In this document: in pieces, positions 44,613 to 52,603 of the stretch
How the letters are laid out: every line of letters starts with the position of its first letter
Position numbering within the stretch: position 1 is the first letter of the stretch
Assembly (NCBI GenBank): GCA_050952225.1
Contig: JBMNKL010000003.1
Coordinates: 744,001 to 808,000 of the forward strand
Direction: 5' to 3'
From: JBMNKL01 sp050952225
GTDB taxonomy: Bacteria > Bacillota > Clostridia > Acetivibrionales > DTU013
Length of the DNA: 64,000 nucleotides
Made by a program: the position numbers and the translations under genes
The notes under the pieces: model-generated
Told to the model about the DNA's origin: nothing
The model's input: the letters and a program-made list of their open reading frames with translations, nothing else
Databases searched by the model: none

Positions 44613-45716
44613 TCAGGCATATTTTAATTCCAGCTCATCAGGTTCCCCTTCCCTATCCTGCATGATGAGCTCCAGCATGTCTTCCCCTAAACGCTCCAGG
44701 GTCCTGCCTTCTTTTCGCAGATCGCGCCCTAAAGCGGCAGATGCTATATTAATTAGTGCTGAGCAAACAGGGGTCTCTACTTTGAGCTTGTGTCCCAGGC
44801 TCTCAAGAAGCACAAGCCCCTGCGGCACATCCTCCGAAATATACCTGGAATCAACTACAACAGGCCCCTTTGCGCGTGTAGGCATAGAGGCATACCAGAA
44901 GAAAACCTCCTTGGCATCCCGGGTATCATCCAGGGTGTTGCGATATTTACAAGCTTCTGCATAGGGAACGCGGTCGCATCCCAATTTCTCCATCACATTC
45001 ATTTTTTCGTGATCAAGTGCTTCAAGAATACGCCAGACACTGGGAGTGAAGACCTCGTGATACATGCAATAATCGCCCTTGGTTTTTTCTATGCGGGGAA
45101 TGCTCATAATTGCCCCGACCGTATGCACAATTAAATTAGGATTATGAAGCCCGGCTTCAATTACAGATGGAAGGTAAGTAAAAGGAAAACCCATCCGATC
45201 CAAAATCTCCCTGCCCTCTTCCATCCGCCTTACAGGGTATATGCCAAGCGGATTGCGAACGTTACGAAAACCAATCCTTATCGTCCCCGGTTCACCGATC
45301 CTGCAGTCCAGGAAAGAACTCTGCGCTTCGCATATGATAAGATCAATATCGGAGCAATGCTTTAGCACATAAGCGGTGGAAAGGTAACCAGGGTTTATCA
45401 GGAGAACCTGGCCGTCACGAAGATAAGGTTTTATCCGCTTGATCAGGTCTTCATGATAATTTGTCTGTATATAGATAATAACAACTTCACTTTCACCAAG
45501 ATAAGACAGTTCCCTGGTCACGCGTTTAATCCTGGCCGTTGCGGTTTTCCCGTTTTCAATAAGATTAACCCTGCCATCGTTTTTTAAAAGATACTCGAAA
45601 TTCCGGTCATGCATCGTATTGGACGTCTTAATCAGTGTCACCTCGTGGCCTTTCAGGCTTAATTCCGCAGCCACGGCAGTACCGCCATTACCGGCGCCTA
45701 AGATAGAAATGTTCAT
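44613..45716 (-). CDS. NAD/NADP octopine/nopaline dehydrogenase family protein
   Basis: A 367-residue opine-type dehydrogenase. The N-terminal Rossmann motif is SILGAGNGGTAVAAELSLKG, and the C-terminal catalytic domain has the family block SVIEAGLHNPNLIVHTVGAI with its conserved His. Such enzymes reductively condense an amino acid with an alpha-keto acid (opines, nopaline, staphylopine-type metallophores). It is 32 bases downstream of an ATP-grasp gene; the pair could make and tailor a small amino-acid-derived product. The substrate is unknown. Confidence 0.85.
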   Translation of the reverse strand: MNISILGAGNGGTAVAAELSLKGHEVTLIKTSNTMHDRNFEYLLKNDGRVNLIENGKTATARIKRVTRELSYLGESEVVIIYIQTNYHEDLIKRIKPYLRDGQVLLINPGYLSTAYVLKHCSDIDLIICEAQSSFLDCRIGEPGTIRIGFRNVRNPLGIYPVRRMEEGREILDRMGFPFTYLPSVIEAGLHNPNLIVHTVGAIMSIPRIEKTKGDYCMYHEVFTPSVWRILEALDHEKMNVMEKLGCDRVPYAEACKYRNTLDDTRDAKEVFFWYASMPTRAKGPVVVDSRYISEDVPQGLVLLESLGHKLKVETPVCSALINIASAALGRDLRKEGRTLERLGEDMLELIMQDREGEPDELELKYA

Positions 45717-45748
45717 TATATCATCCTTTCATGGTATATTTTAGTAGA

Positions 45749-46846
45749 TTAATTTGCAAACTCCGGTTTGTCCATAAATATTGTATCCAGTACTTGTTCC
45801 GTCAGACTCCCGAAAAGCGGTCCGCAGCTTATCTGGTTCATTGCGGGACCGCCGTTGTACTCAATAAATACCGGATCTCCATCTTCGTCGATTGAAAAAT
45901 CCCATCCCACGATACGAAAGTGAGGAACGTCCCTGTGGGCTCTTCGAACTGCCGCCAGAACCCGCTCGTATGAAGGTATTTTTATCCCGGCAAAAACAGC
46001 CCCGCCGGGATGACTTGTTATCCGCTGTAAATGCCTGTTTATCGCCTCTTTGGCAAGCCTTCCGCCAGCAAGAACCGGGCATGCGAGACCACCCGCAGAA
46101 ACATTGTCCAGGCGTGACTTTCCCACACCCATGCGCAAGATGGATGAAGAAATGTGAACTTCTCCTTGAAATAAAAACGATATTACACGTATTGTATTTA
46201 GAGATTCCGGGTGTATGGATGCCAGGATTTCATGCTGGGCTACAACCTCCTGGACAACATAGTCGGAGCCGTAGGACTTCATTAAGCTATGAATATCCAG
46301 GTCATGATTATCCTTTTTTTCATAGAAGAATATATCAACTCCTTCGCCACTATATATCGAAGGCTTAATGACAAACCTGTCCTCAGATTCCAGGAGGGAT
46401 TTTGCCTGGGCAAAACTGATTATCCTGCCTGAGCTGTCAAAAAAACAATTGTTACTGTTTCTAAGAATCGTACGAGGCTGTTTCAGGTAAGGAAACAGCT
46501 GACCGTAGAAGCATTTGTCCGTATATGCCCGGCGAAAGGAAGGCCTGTTAAATGCCGGGTATATTTTTCTCCAATAGATGTCTTCCGGTATATAGCGCGG
46601 GTCATATTTCCCATCCTTGAAACAATAGAGGTCATACCACATCTTTTCAGGTTTAATGCCGTATTTGCTCCAAAAGGGCAATACCTGTGACCTAAAAAGG
46701 CGAATGCTGCCATTGTATCCTCCATTAACAGCCGCCAGTTGACGCCTGCAAGTTTTTCGCGCCCTTCTGGCCTCGCCAAACAAATCAACTTTTTGATAAA
46801 CAGAGCTGCAAAACCTCTCCCACCGACCGGCTTGATTAATTCTCAT
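45749..46846 (-). CDS. Sugar-transfer-associated ATP-grasp protein
   Basis: A 365-residue protein of the ATPgrasp_ST type. Visible blocks are DRFVIKPSIYSGEGVDIFFY (ATP-binding lysine and glycine loop), SLNTIRVISF, RMGVGKSRLDNVSAGGLACP and, near the C-terminus, VGWDFSIDEDGDPVFIEYNG with metal-binding Asp/Glu/Asn. Family members ligate carboxylates to amines or hydroxyls and sit in capsule, sugar or peptide modification loci. The start is ATG 46846, though the first 25 residues are poorly defined. It heads a two-gene operon with the opine dehydrogenase. Confidence 0.85.
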   Translation of the reverse strand: MRINQAGRWERFCSSVYQKVDLFGEARRARKTCRRQLAAVNGGYNGSIRLFRSQVLPFWSKYGIKPEKMWYDLYCFKDGKYDPRYIPEDIYWRKIYPAFNRPSFRRAYTDKCFYGQLFPYLKQPRTILRNSNNCFFDSSGRIISFAQAKSLLESEDRFVIKPSIYSGEGVDIFFYEKKDNHDLDIHSLMKSYGSDYVVQEVVAQHEILASIHPESLNTIRVISFLFQGEVHISSSILRMGVGKSRLDNVSAGGLACPVLAGGRLAKEAINRHLQRITSHPGGAVFAGIKIPSYERVLAAVRRAHRDVPHFRIVGWDFSIDEDGDPVFIEYNGGPAMNQISCGPLFGSLTEQVLDTIFMDKPEFAN

Positions 46847-46960
46847 TTGTATGTTTCCTCCAACTTGTATGCTGAATATTTTCTCAAAATAATCTTTTTC
46901 GCCGTATCAATGTTTTGATATAAACTTGGAACGCTATTCATGACAATAAATGAAATTTTT

Positions 46961-46977
46961 CATGTCATTGTGACATG
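46961..46977. promoter_or_regulatory. 17-bp palindrome upstream of the ATP-grasp operon
   Basis: CATGTCA, TTG, TGACATG: exact seven-base arms, about 115 bases before the ATP-grasp start, with another CATGACA about 20 bases away. Size and symmetry fit a dimeric repressor site. Confidence 0.5.
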
Positions 46978-47127
46978 GATAGCATGTTTAAACCAATGAC
47001 TCTACAATTGTCCCGGAATAACCTTTATTTATATTCTATTCCAGTATAAGGAGTTATACGACCCGTTATGTCAAAAGTCCTGCCATTAAATTGCCTGCCT
47101 GGCAAAACCTATCCCAAGGATGCATAT

Positions 47128-47150
47128 AATAGTTTATAATTTAAACTATT
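47128..47150. promoter_or_regulatory. Inverted repeat between fmnB and the ATP-grasp gene
   Basis: AATAGTTTA, TAATT, TAAACTATT: exact nine-base arms. AT-rich, so an operator is more likely than a terminator. Confidence 0.4.
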
Positions 47151-47253
47151 CTGGATATAAAGAATAGCACTTCCGAATGGTATTATACCACGAAATGAGT
47201 AAATTTTCATCCCCTGCGGAAAAAAGAAGTCAGCTGCCACCCGCAACGATATG

Positions 47254-48339
47254 TTATCTCTCCGGTCTTTTAATAAAATCCATGAAATGGCTGCTGTACA
47301 GTTGGCTGCCGTCCGGCATCACCCACATCGCCTCCACGCCCGGAAGGCTCTCGATAAATTTGAGACCCTGCTCATACGGCATGTTGAGAACGGCTGTCGA
47401 AAGCGCATCCGCCATGCCCGAATCTTTGCATACTATGCTGACTGCAACAAAATACTCGGACGGATACAATGTTTCCGGGTTAATAATATGGTGGTAATTC
47501 TTGCCGTCAACCGTATAATACCGTTCGTAAGACCCGCTTGTAACAAGCGACATATCGACCAGGTTCAGGATATGGAGTTCAGGCTTTTTTTCATCGTTAA
47601 AAGGGTTTTTTATACCGACACTCCACGGTGTCAAGTCTTTGTCTTTCGCTACTTTTGATACTTTTGCTCCTATTGCCCGCACATTGCCCCCGACACTGAT
47701 CAGCCCTGATGTAAACCCGTTTCTTTCCGCAATGCCGGCTACCTGCTCGACAGCGTATCCTTTTGCAATCGCGCCGACATCCAGGCGCATTTCGGGGTCC
47801 TGAAGAAATACGGTCGACGCTTCCCTGTCCACAATAACCTTGCTGAAATCCATATGTTGCGACGCATCCTTCAATTTATCGATTGGAGGCAGCTTTGCTT
47901 CTTCGGGATTTTCAGCGCCTGCCTTGCGGTAATCGTGCCATATTTTAAGCACCGCTCCCATAGCGATATTGATCCTGCCGTCGGTTTTTTCATACCATGT
48001 TCTTGCATAGTCAATAAGGTCAATAATTCTCCTGTCCACTTTCACCGGAGAGATACCCGCTTTGTCATTTATGGTCTTTATATTGTTTATACCTTCATAA
48101 TCGTTGTATATGTCGTAAAGCCTGTGATATTCCTCAAGCTTGCCACGAATCAGTTCCGCCTGCCTGGTAAACTCTTCCCTGCTGTCTGTATAAGCGACTA
48201 TAGTTGTTAAAGTATCAAAAAGATTAATAAATTGCGCTTCATACCTTGATATTTTTTCACCGCCGCAAGATGACAAGCTAACCGCAAGCAGAAACACAAG
48301 AATAACTGCAGTAATTTTTACAGCCAATTCCTTCTTCAA
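47254..48339 (-). CDS. fmnB: FAD:protein FMN transferase (ApbE), EET locus FmnB
   Basis: FmnB/ApbE attaches FMN to a threonine of exported proteins using FAD, outside the membrane. The 361-residue protein has a lipoprotein signal (LAVSLSSCGG lipobox). The ApbE core includes RLDVGAIAKGYAVEQVAG, LISVGGNVRAIG and VTSGSYERYYTVDGKNYHHI, and the metal-binding DALSTAVLNM is near the end. It is directly downstream of pplA, its expected substrate. I chose TTG 48339, six bases after GGGGTG; the open frame upstream to 48501 is not protein-like. Confidence 0.92.
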   Translation of the reverse strand: MKKELAVKITAVILVFLLAVSLSSCGGEKISRYEAQFINLFDTLTTIVAYTDSREEFTRQAELIRGKLEEYHRLYDIYNDYEGINNIKTINDKAGISPVKVDRRIIDLIDYARTWYEKTDGRINIAMGAVLKIWHDYRKAGAENPEEAKLPPIDKLKDASQHMDFSKVIVDREASTVFLQDPEMRLDVGAIAKGYAVEQVAGIAERNGFTSGLISVGGNVRAIGAKVSKVAKDKDLTPWSVGIKNPFNDEKKPELHILNLVDMSLVTSGSYERYYTVDGKNYHHIINPETLYPSEYFVAVSIVCKDSGMADALSTAVLNMPYEQGLKFIESLPGVEAMWVMPDGSQLYSSHFMDFIKRPER

Positions 48340-48438
48340 ACCACGCACCCCGCTAAAGTTTATGCGATGCTCCCGCCGCCGGGCTGCCATCCGGTAAACG
48401 GCGTCATGCTGTATTCCGGCATATGGCTTTATACTGAA

Positions 48439-48469
48439 ACCGGGGAAGCACAATTGCTGCCTCCCCGGT
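48439..48469 (-). promoter_or_regulatory. Stem-loop between pplA and fmnB
   Basis: ACCGGGGA and TCCCCGGT arms with further pairing inside the loop, followed only by TTT. It probably attenuates rather than ends transcription, keeping fmnB below pplA. Confidence 0.5.
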
Positions 48470-48557
48470 AAATCATAACACAAGCCGGTTTCTTTTTCCA
48501 TGCTCTACTTGTTTTATTCCTGCCGGCGTTCAATTCCGCCGTATTCCGGTCATGACG

Positions 48558-49571
48558 CTATTTCGCATTAGCGGCCGCCTTTTCAATAACCTGGATAAAA
48601 TCCGTAATACTGATAGTCACCGAAGCTGTCAGATCCGATCCGGCCGGAACGCCGGCTTCGCTGACCGCTATTCCCTTTACCTCTTTAATGGACTTGCCCT
48701 TTACATAGTCAGCAAATGCCGCGGCCTGCTCGTTCCATTCTTTTTGTATACCCGACACTTTTTTCATTCCGTATTCGTCTCCAATCTCGTTCTTTGTTTT
48801 CTGCTCGGAATTCAGGTCGGTTGTAATTTCCCCTGATGCGTTAAAATTCACGTTAGACTGCGACGAGTCAATTATGCAGCTGGTAATCTTGCCGTCCGGC
48901 CCAAATGTAGCGGCGGTATATGTCGAATATGCCTGGGCAAGCCCTTCCTTGTCCGCCCCGGCATCCGTCGATTTGTCTATTGTAGTTACGATTCCCAGTC
49001 CAAGCTTGTCACCTGCATTTGCACCAAGATCTTTTGCGTTATTAACCGCTTTCTCAATAGCCGCTATAAAATCCGTAACATGAATGGTTACAGATGATGT
49101 CAGCTCGCTGCCGGTCGGTGCTCCTCCCTCGTTTACCGCTATTCCTTTTACCTCGGTTAAAGTTTTTCCCTCGACGTATTTGGCGAATGCGTTTGCCTGC
49201 TCATTCCATTCCTTTTTAATGCCGGAGACATTTCCCATTCCGTAATCAGCCCCAAGTTCCTGCTTCGTCTGGAAAACAGTGTCAAGCGGAGTTGTAATCT
49301 TGCCATCCGGCGAAAAATTTATCCTTGTTTGGGCTGCGTCAATCACGCATTTGACAATTTTCCCGGTATTGTCCACCGTAACCGCCACAACGGTTGAATC
49401 GGCCTGCGCAAGCCCTTCATTTTCTCCAGTATCGGCCGATTTGTTCAACGACGTAACAACAGCAAGTCCGGTTTTCACCTTTCCGTCCGCTGTTTCAGCC
49501 TGCTTGCCGCATCCCGCAAAAATTACCACAATCAAAGCAGTACACACTGCCATTGTGATTATCTTTTTCAT
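48558..49571 (-). CDS. pplA: Flavinylated surface lipoprotein PplA-like, two FMN-binding repeats
   Basis: A 337-residue lipoprotein (lipobox VIFAGCGKQ) with two homologous domains, about 33-180 and 188-337. Each begins GLAVVTSLNKS/GLGIVTTIDKS, carries SGI-KEWNEQA-AFA and ends in SELTSSVTIHVTDF or SDLTASVTISITDF. The SVT threonines (about 162 and 319) fit the ApbE flavinylation motif. In Listeria, PplA carries two FMNs and is the extracytosolic electron carrier of EET. Its place between eetB and fmnB agrees. AAGGAGG precedes the ATG. Confidence 0.88.
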   Translation of the reverse strand: MKKIITMAVCTALIVVIFAGCGKQAETADGKVKTGLAVVTSLNKSADTGENEGLAQADSTVVAVTVDNTGKIVKCVIDAAQTRINFSPDGKITTPLDTVFQTKQELGADYGMGNVSGIKKEWNEQANAFAKYVEGKTLTEVKGIAVNEGGAPTGSELTSSVTIHVTDFIAAIEKAVNNAKDLGANAGDKLGLGIVTTIDKSTDAGADKEGLAQAYSTYTAATFGPDGKITSCIIDSSQSNVNFNASGEITTDLNSEQKTKNEIGDEYGMKKVSGIQKEWNEQAAAFADYVKGKSIKEVKGIAVSEAGVPAGSDLTASVTISITDFIQVIEKAAANAK

Positions 49572-49653
49572 AAAGTCATCCTCCTTGTCTATTCTATATT
49601 CTTTTATAAAGTAGATATGTTATACCGGTTGGTTTTATGGGAAGGCAAGTGTC

Positions 49654-50157
49654 TCAGAACAGGTTTAGCCTGTCAAGGACCGGAATTACAACCCTTAGAA
49701 GCGAAGCCGTCACTATGCCCGCTGCCGCGCCGGAAACAAGCAGCAGCGGCAGATACGCCCACAGGTTCATGCCTGAATATATTATTGCAATTGCCGCGAA
49801 TTGCCCGATATTGTGGGCAACTGCTCCTGATATGCTTATTGTTGCAATGGATGGCTTTTTGCCAAAAGCCCTGAATAAAATCAGCATGACCGTCAGTGAC
49901 AGGATTCCGCCTGAAAGGCTAAGTATTCCGGCTGTCATCCCACGCGTTGCCGTTACAAAAACGGATTTTAGCACGGCGATGGAGTAAGCCTGCCTAGCCG
50001 AAAGGAAAAACAGCGCATACATGACCGCTATATTTGAAAGGCCGAATTTAACGCCCGGCACCGGTAACGGAAGCGGCGGAAAAGCATTTTCCACGGCCGA
50101 GAGAATAATGGCCAGCGCAAATATCAGTCCCGTCAGGACAAGTCTCTTTGTACGCAT
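49654..50157 (-). CDS. eetB: EetB, Gx transporter-type membrane protein
   Basis: A 167-residue membrane protein with about five hydrophobic segments. ENAFPPLPLPVPGVKFGLSN is characteristic of the Gx transporter/heptaprenyl diphosphate synthase component I-like family, to which EetB belongs. In the EET model EetA and EetB are membrane partners that pass electrons from quinol outward. Start ATG 50157, seven bases after AAGGA. Confidence 0.88.
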   Translation of the reverse strand: MRTKRLVLTGLIFALAIILSAVENAFPPLPLPVPGVKFGLSNIAVMYALFFLSARQAYSIAVLKSVFVTATRGMTAGILSLSGGILSLTVMLILFRAFGKKPSIATISISGAVAHNIGQFAAIAIIYSGMNLWAYLPLLLVSGAAAGIVTASLLRVVIPVLDRLNLF

Positions 50158-50265
50158 CTTGTTTTCCTTGCATTTTGTTTCGCTTCCTGCTTGAACACGG
50201 TCTCCCGTACCGTAAATCATTTGCCATCCCCGCTTTACTTTCCCGGGCAGGAATACCCTGTTTTT

Positions 50266-50700
50266 TTACCTGATAATGTCCGCTTCCCCGCTTTCCCCGT
50301 CCGCAGCAACAATCTTTACAACGATTCCGTTGGGCAGGCAGGCTGCGTATTGGCCCGGAACGCGTATTTTCCCGGTATTTATACATACCTTGTCGGGACA
50401 ATCCGACTTGATAAATTGTATATTACCCTTTCCATCAAGAAATAAAACAACATTTTCATTTTGTGGTATTGAAAAGTATCTCCCATTCCCTTCACCAAGG
50501 TCGATAGTCTCGACCAGTTCCGAATAGTAATATACTTCCGCCCTGGCCGCCACTCCCGAATACATACTCCTGTTAATCAGCCAGATCACCGCGCTCACTG
50601 CCGCTATCAGGGCGATCAGTATAATATCCGCCCTGCTGAAAAGCCTCAACCTTTTTTTTATTTTACTCCCCTGCCTTGCCAAGTTTTTTTGCCCCATCAT
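50266..50700 (-). CDS. eetA: EetA, NusG domain II membrane protein
   Basis: A 144-residue protein with a single N-terminal membrane anchor (about 23-43) and an extracytosolic NusG_II-type domain. FIKSDCPDKVCINTGKI and PGQYAACLPNGIVVKI contain three cysteines, the hallmark of EetA-type proteins. It starts with ATGATG overlapping the dmkA stop (ATGA), showing translational coupling inside the EET operon. Confidence 0.88.
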   Translation of the reverse strand: MMGQKNLARQGSKIKKRLRLFSRADIILIALIAAVSAVIWLINRSMYSGVAARAEVYYYSELVETIDLGEGNGRYFSIPQNENVVLFLDGKGNIQFIKSDCPDKVCINTGKIRVPGQYAACLPNGIVVKIVAADGESGEADIIR

Positions 50701-51611
50701 GCCGCCGGACCTCTTAAGAGTGCACCGGCAAAAATCAGCAATGTTATCGTTGCCATTATTATTATGTAATTTATAATTGAAGTCAAGAAAGTGGAAGCTT
50801 TATCCTGGCGCTCCATGAACCTTTTAATATTCTTATGGACGGGTATTATCGTAAGCAAGAACAGCAGGCAGACCGGCGGCAGAATTTTTAAAAACGTCAT
50901 TGCTGCAACAGCCGCATAGATCGTGTAGTATAGCCCTGCAAAAAGGTACAGTGACTTGTTTCCTATGTAGTACGGAAGCGTATACCGCCTGACAGCCGCA
51001 TCTCTATCGACGTCACATATGTTATTTGCCAGCATGATGTTTGCGGTTGCGCAAGCCGGAACCACCGACAACAGCATCACTTCAACCACCGGCCATACCA
51101 TTATGTCAAGGCTGATCATGTTCCATCCGGCATTCAGCCTCAAAAATGTTCCCGGCGGCGTGTTTATGTACAGCATCAAAAACGGTATGAAAAAGCCGTA
51201 AAATACACCAGACAGGATTTCTCCCAGCGGCTGGCGGGAAAACGGCACCGGTCCGTACGTATAAAGTACGCCTGTAATAAAGCATATACCGCCCAGGATA
51301 AGCACAACTATGTCGGTTATATGGGCAAGGTACAATCCAGTTGCCGTGCTCGCAGCAAAGAGGACATAAATGACAGCCAATGCCGCTTTTCGACTGAACT
51401 GCAGCGGTTGCCCGTTTGTCCTGGTATCAATATAATTGTTTATGGCGGTCGTTGTCAGGTCAAACAAGAACATTGAAAGAAAAAACACAAGCGTTCTGAG
51501 CCAGTTTATACGCTGCTCCCTGTAGACCAGGAAAGCCAGCGCCATCAAAAAAGCGAACAGGCTTGTAATCTTGGTCTTTATCTCAACATAGCTTAAAAAT
51601 CTGCGTATCAT
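50697..51611 (-). CDS. dmkA: DmkA, UbiA-type prenyltransferase for demethylmenaquinone
   Basis: A 304-residue integral membrane prenyltransferase of the MenA/UbiA family. The two Asp-rich motifs appear as NNYIDTRTNG and NNICDVDRDAAVRR, and about eight hydrophobic segments are present. In EET loci the enzyme prenylates 1,4-dihydroxy-2-naphthoate to a dedicated demethylmenaquinone pool. I start it at ATG 51611; the open frame upstream to 51794 is the out-of-frame C-terminus of dmkB. It overlaps eetA by four bases. Confidence 0.88.
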   Translation of the reverse strand: MIRRFLSYVEIKTKITSLFAFLMALAFLVYREQRINWLRTLVFFLSMFLFDLTTTAINNYIDTRTNGQPLQFSRKAALAVIYVLFAASTATGLYLAHITDIVVLILGGICFITGVLYTYGPVPFSRQPLGEILSGVFYGFFIPFLMLYINTPPGTFLRLNAGWNMISLDIMVWPVVEVMLLSVVPACATANIMLANNICDVDRDAAVRRYTLPYYIGNKSLYLFAGLYYTIYAAVAAMTFLKILPPVCLLFLLTIIPVHKNIKRFMERQDKASTFLTSIINYIIIMATITLLIFAGALLRGPAA

Positions 51612-52598
51612 GCCCTCCGCTCTCCTCTTGAAAACCCGGAACGATTTATCAAGCAGCTCCTTCAGGATTTTTTTCTTGCACCCGGCGGCCGGCAGCGCGT
51701 CCAGCAGCTTTATATACTTGTCGTAATACTTTTTTGCCACCGAGCGCGTATAATCGAGACTTGCCGCAGCCCTTACGGCCTCCGAGCATTTCATTCGCAG
51801 AAATCCCGCCTCTCAAGGCTTTATCTTTGAGGCCGGCGACTTTCCGGAAGGCGTGAATGACGGGCAGTGTCATCACATCTTTTTCAAAATCGGACCGCAC
51901 GGGCTTTCCGACATCATCCTCGGCAGCTTCAAAATCCAGGCAGTCGTCCGTCAGCTGGAATATCATCCCGAGATAATGCGGCCCAGCCTCCTGTACGCAT
52001 TTCTTTCCGGACGGTCGCATCCTGACAGGTACGCCCCGGCAAAGAACGACGCCTCGAAAAGCGCCGCTGTTTTGCCCGATATGATTTTAAGGTATTTGTA
52101 AGTCGACAGGCTCGAAATTCCCGGTGTTGACATGCTGCATCAGCTCTCCCGGAGCATATCTTCATTATATAATCCGGCATTTCGATACCTGAGAATGTTT
52201 TTCCCTTTCCAACGGACGCCGCCATCTTCAAGGCGATGCACAGCAGGTAATCCCCGCAAATGACAGCCGTTCTTTTCCCGAATTTCTTCTGCAGCGTGGG
52301 AAGCCCTCTGCGCATGTCGGCATCATCAATTACGTCATCGTGAACAAGCGTCGCAAGGTGAAGTATCTCAACGGCTGCTGCGAGGTGCACGGCATCAGGA
52401 TGCACCAGGTCATCGTCATTCATTGCGCAAGCCAGCAGGGAGGCAGCCCTGATGTACTTGCCCCGGGATTTGGCAAGATGCTCCATGTATTTGCGCACCA
52501 CCCCGGGAGATGAAGTTAATCTCTCTATTGTCAGATCTATCGCCCGCTGCAGGGCCTTATCAAATGTAAAATACTGTACGTCTTCCTTGTCGGTTCAC
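51608..52598 (-). pseudogene. dmkB: DmkB, polyprenyl diphosphate synthase, multiple frameshifts
   Basis: A trans-polyprenyl synthase that would supply the side chain to DmkA. The first Asp-rich motif (LVHDDVIDDADMRRG) and the second (FQLTDDCLDFEAAEDD) are present but in different frames. Intermediate segments such as SGKTAALFEASFFAGAYLSG and AAASLDYTRSVAKKYYDKY are in still others, and at least five indels are needed to join them. The likely ending is a TGA overlapping the dmkA ATG (ATGA). The start may be GTG 52598. Amino-acid conservation is good between breaks, so a damaged read or very recent decay are both possible. Confidence 0.8.
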
Positions 52599-52603
52599 AG
52601 CTT

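Larger units (their letters stand above)
46847..47253. other. 407-base intergenic region with two palindromes, no gene
   Basis: The DNA between fmnB and the ATP-grasp gene is AT-rich. It contains CATGTCA-TTG-TGACATG (46961-46977), a nearby CATGACA half-site, and AATAGTTTA-N5-TAAACTATT (47128-47150). These look like operators or small hairpins. I see no open frame with a ribosome site. Confidence 0.55.

Noticed and set aside
51611..51794. N-terminal extension of dmkA
   Set aside because: These 61 codons match the C-terminus of polyprenyl synthases, so they belong to dmkB and reach the dmkA frame only through an indel.
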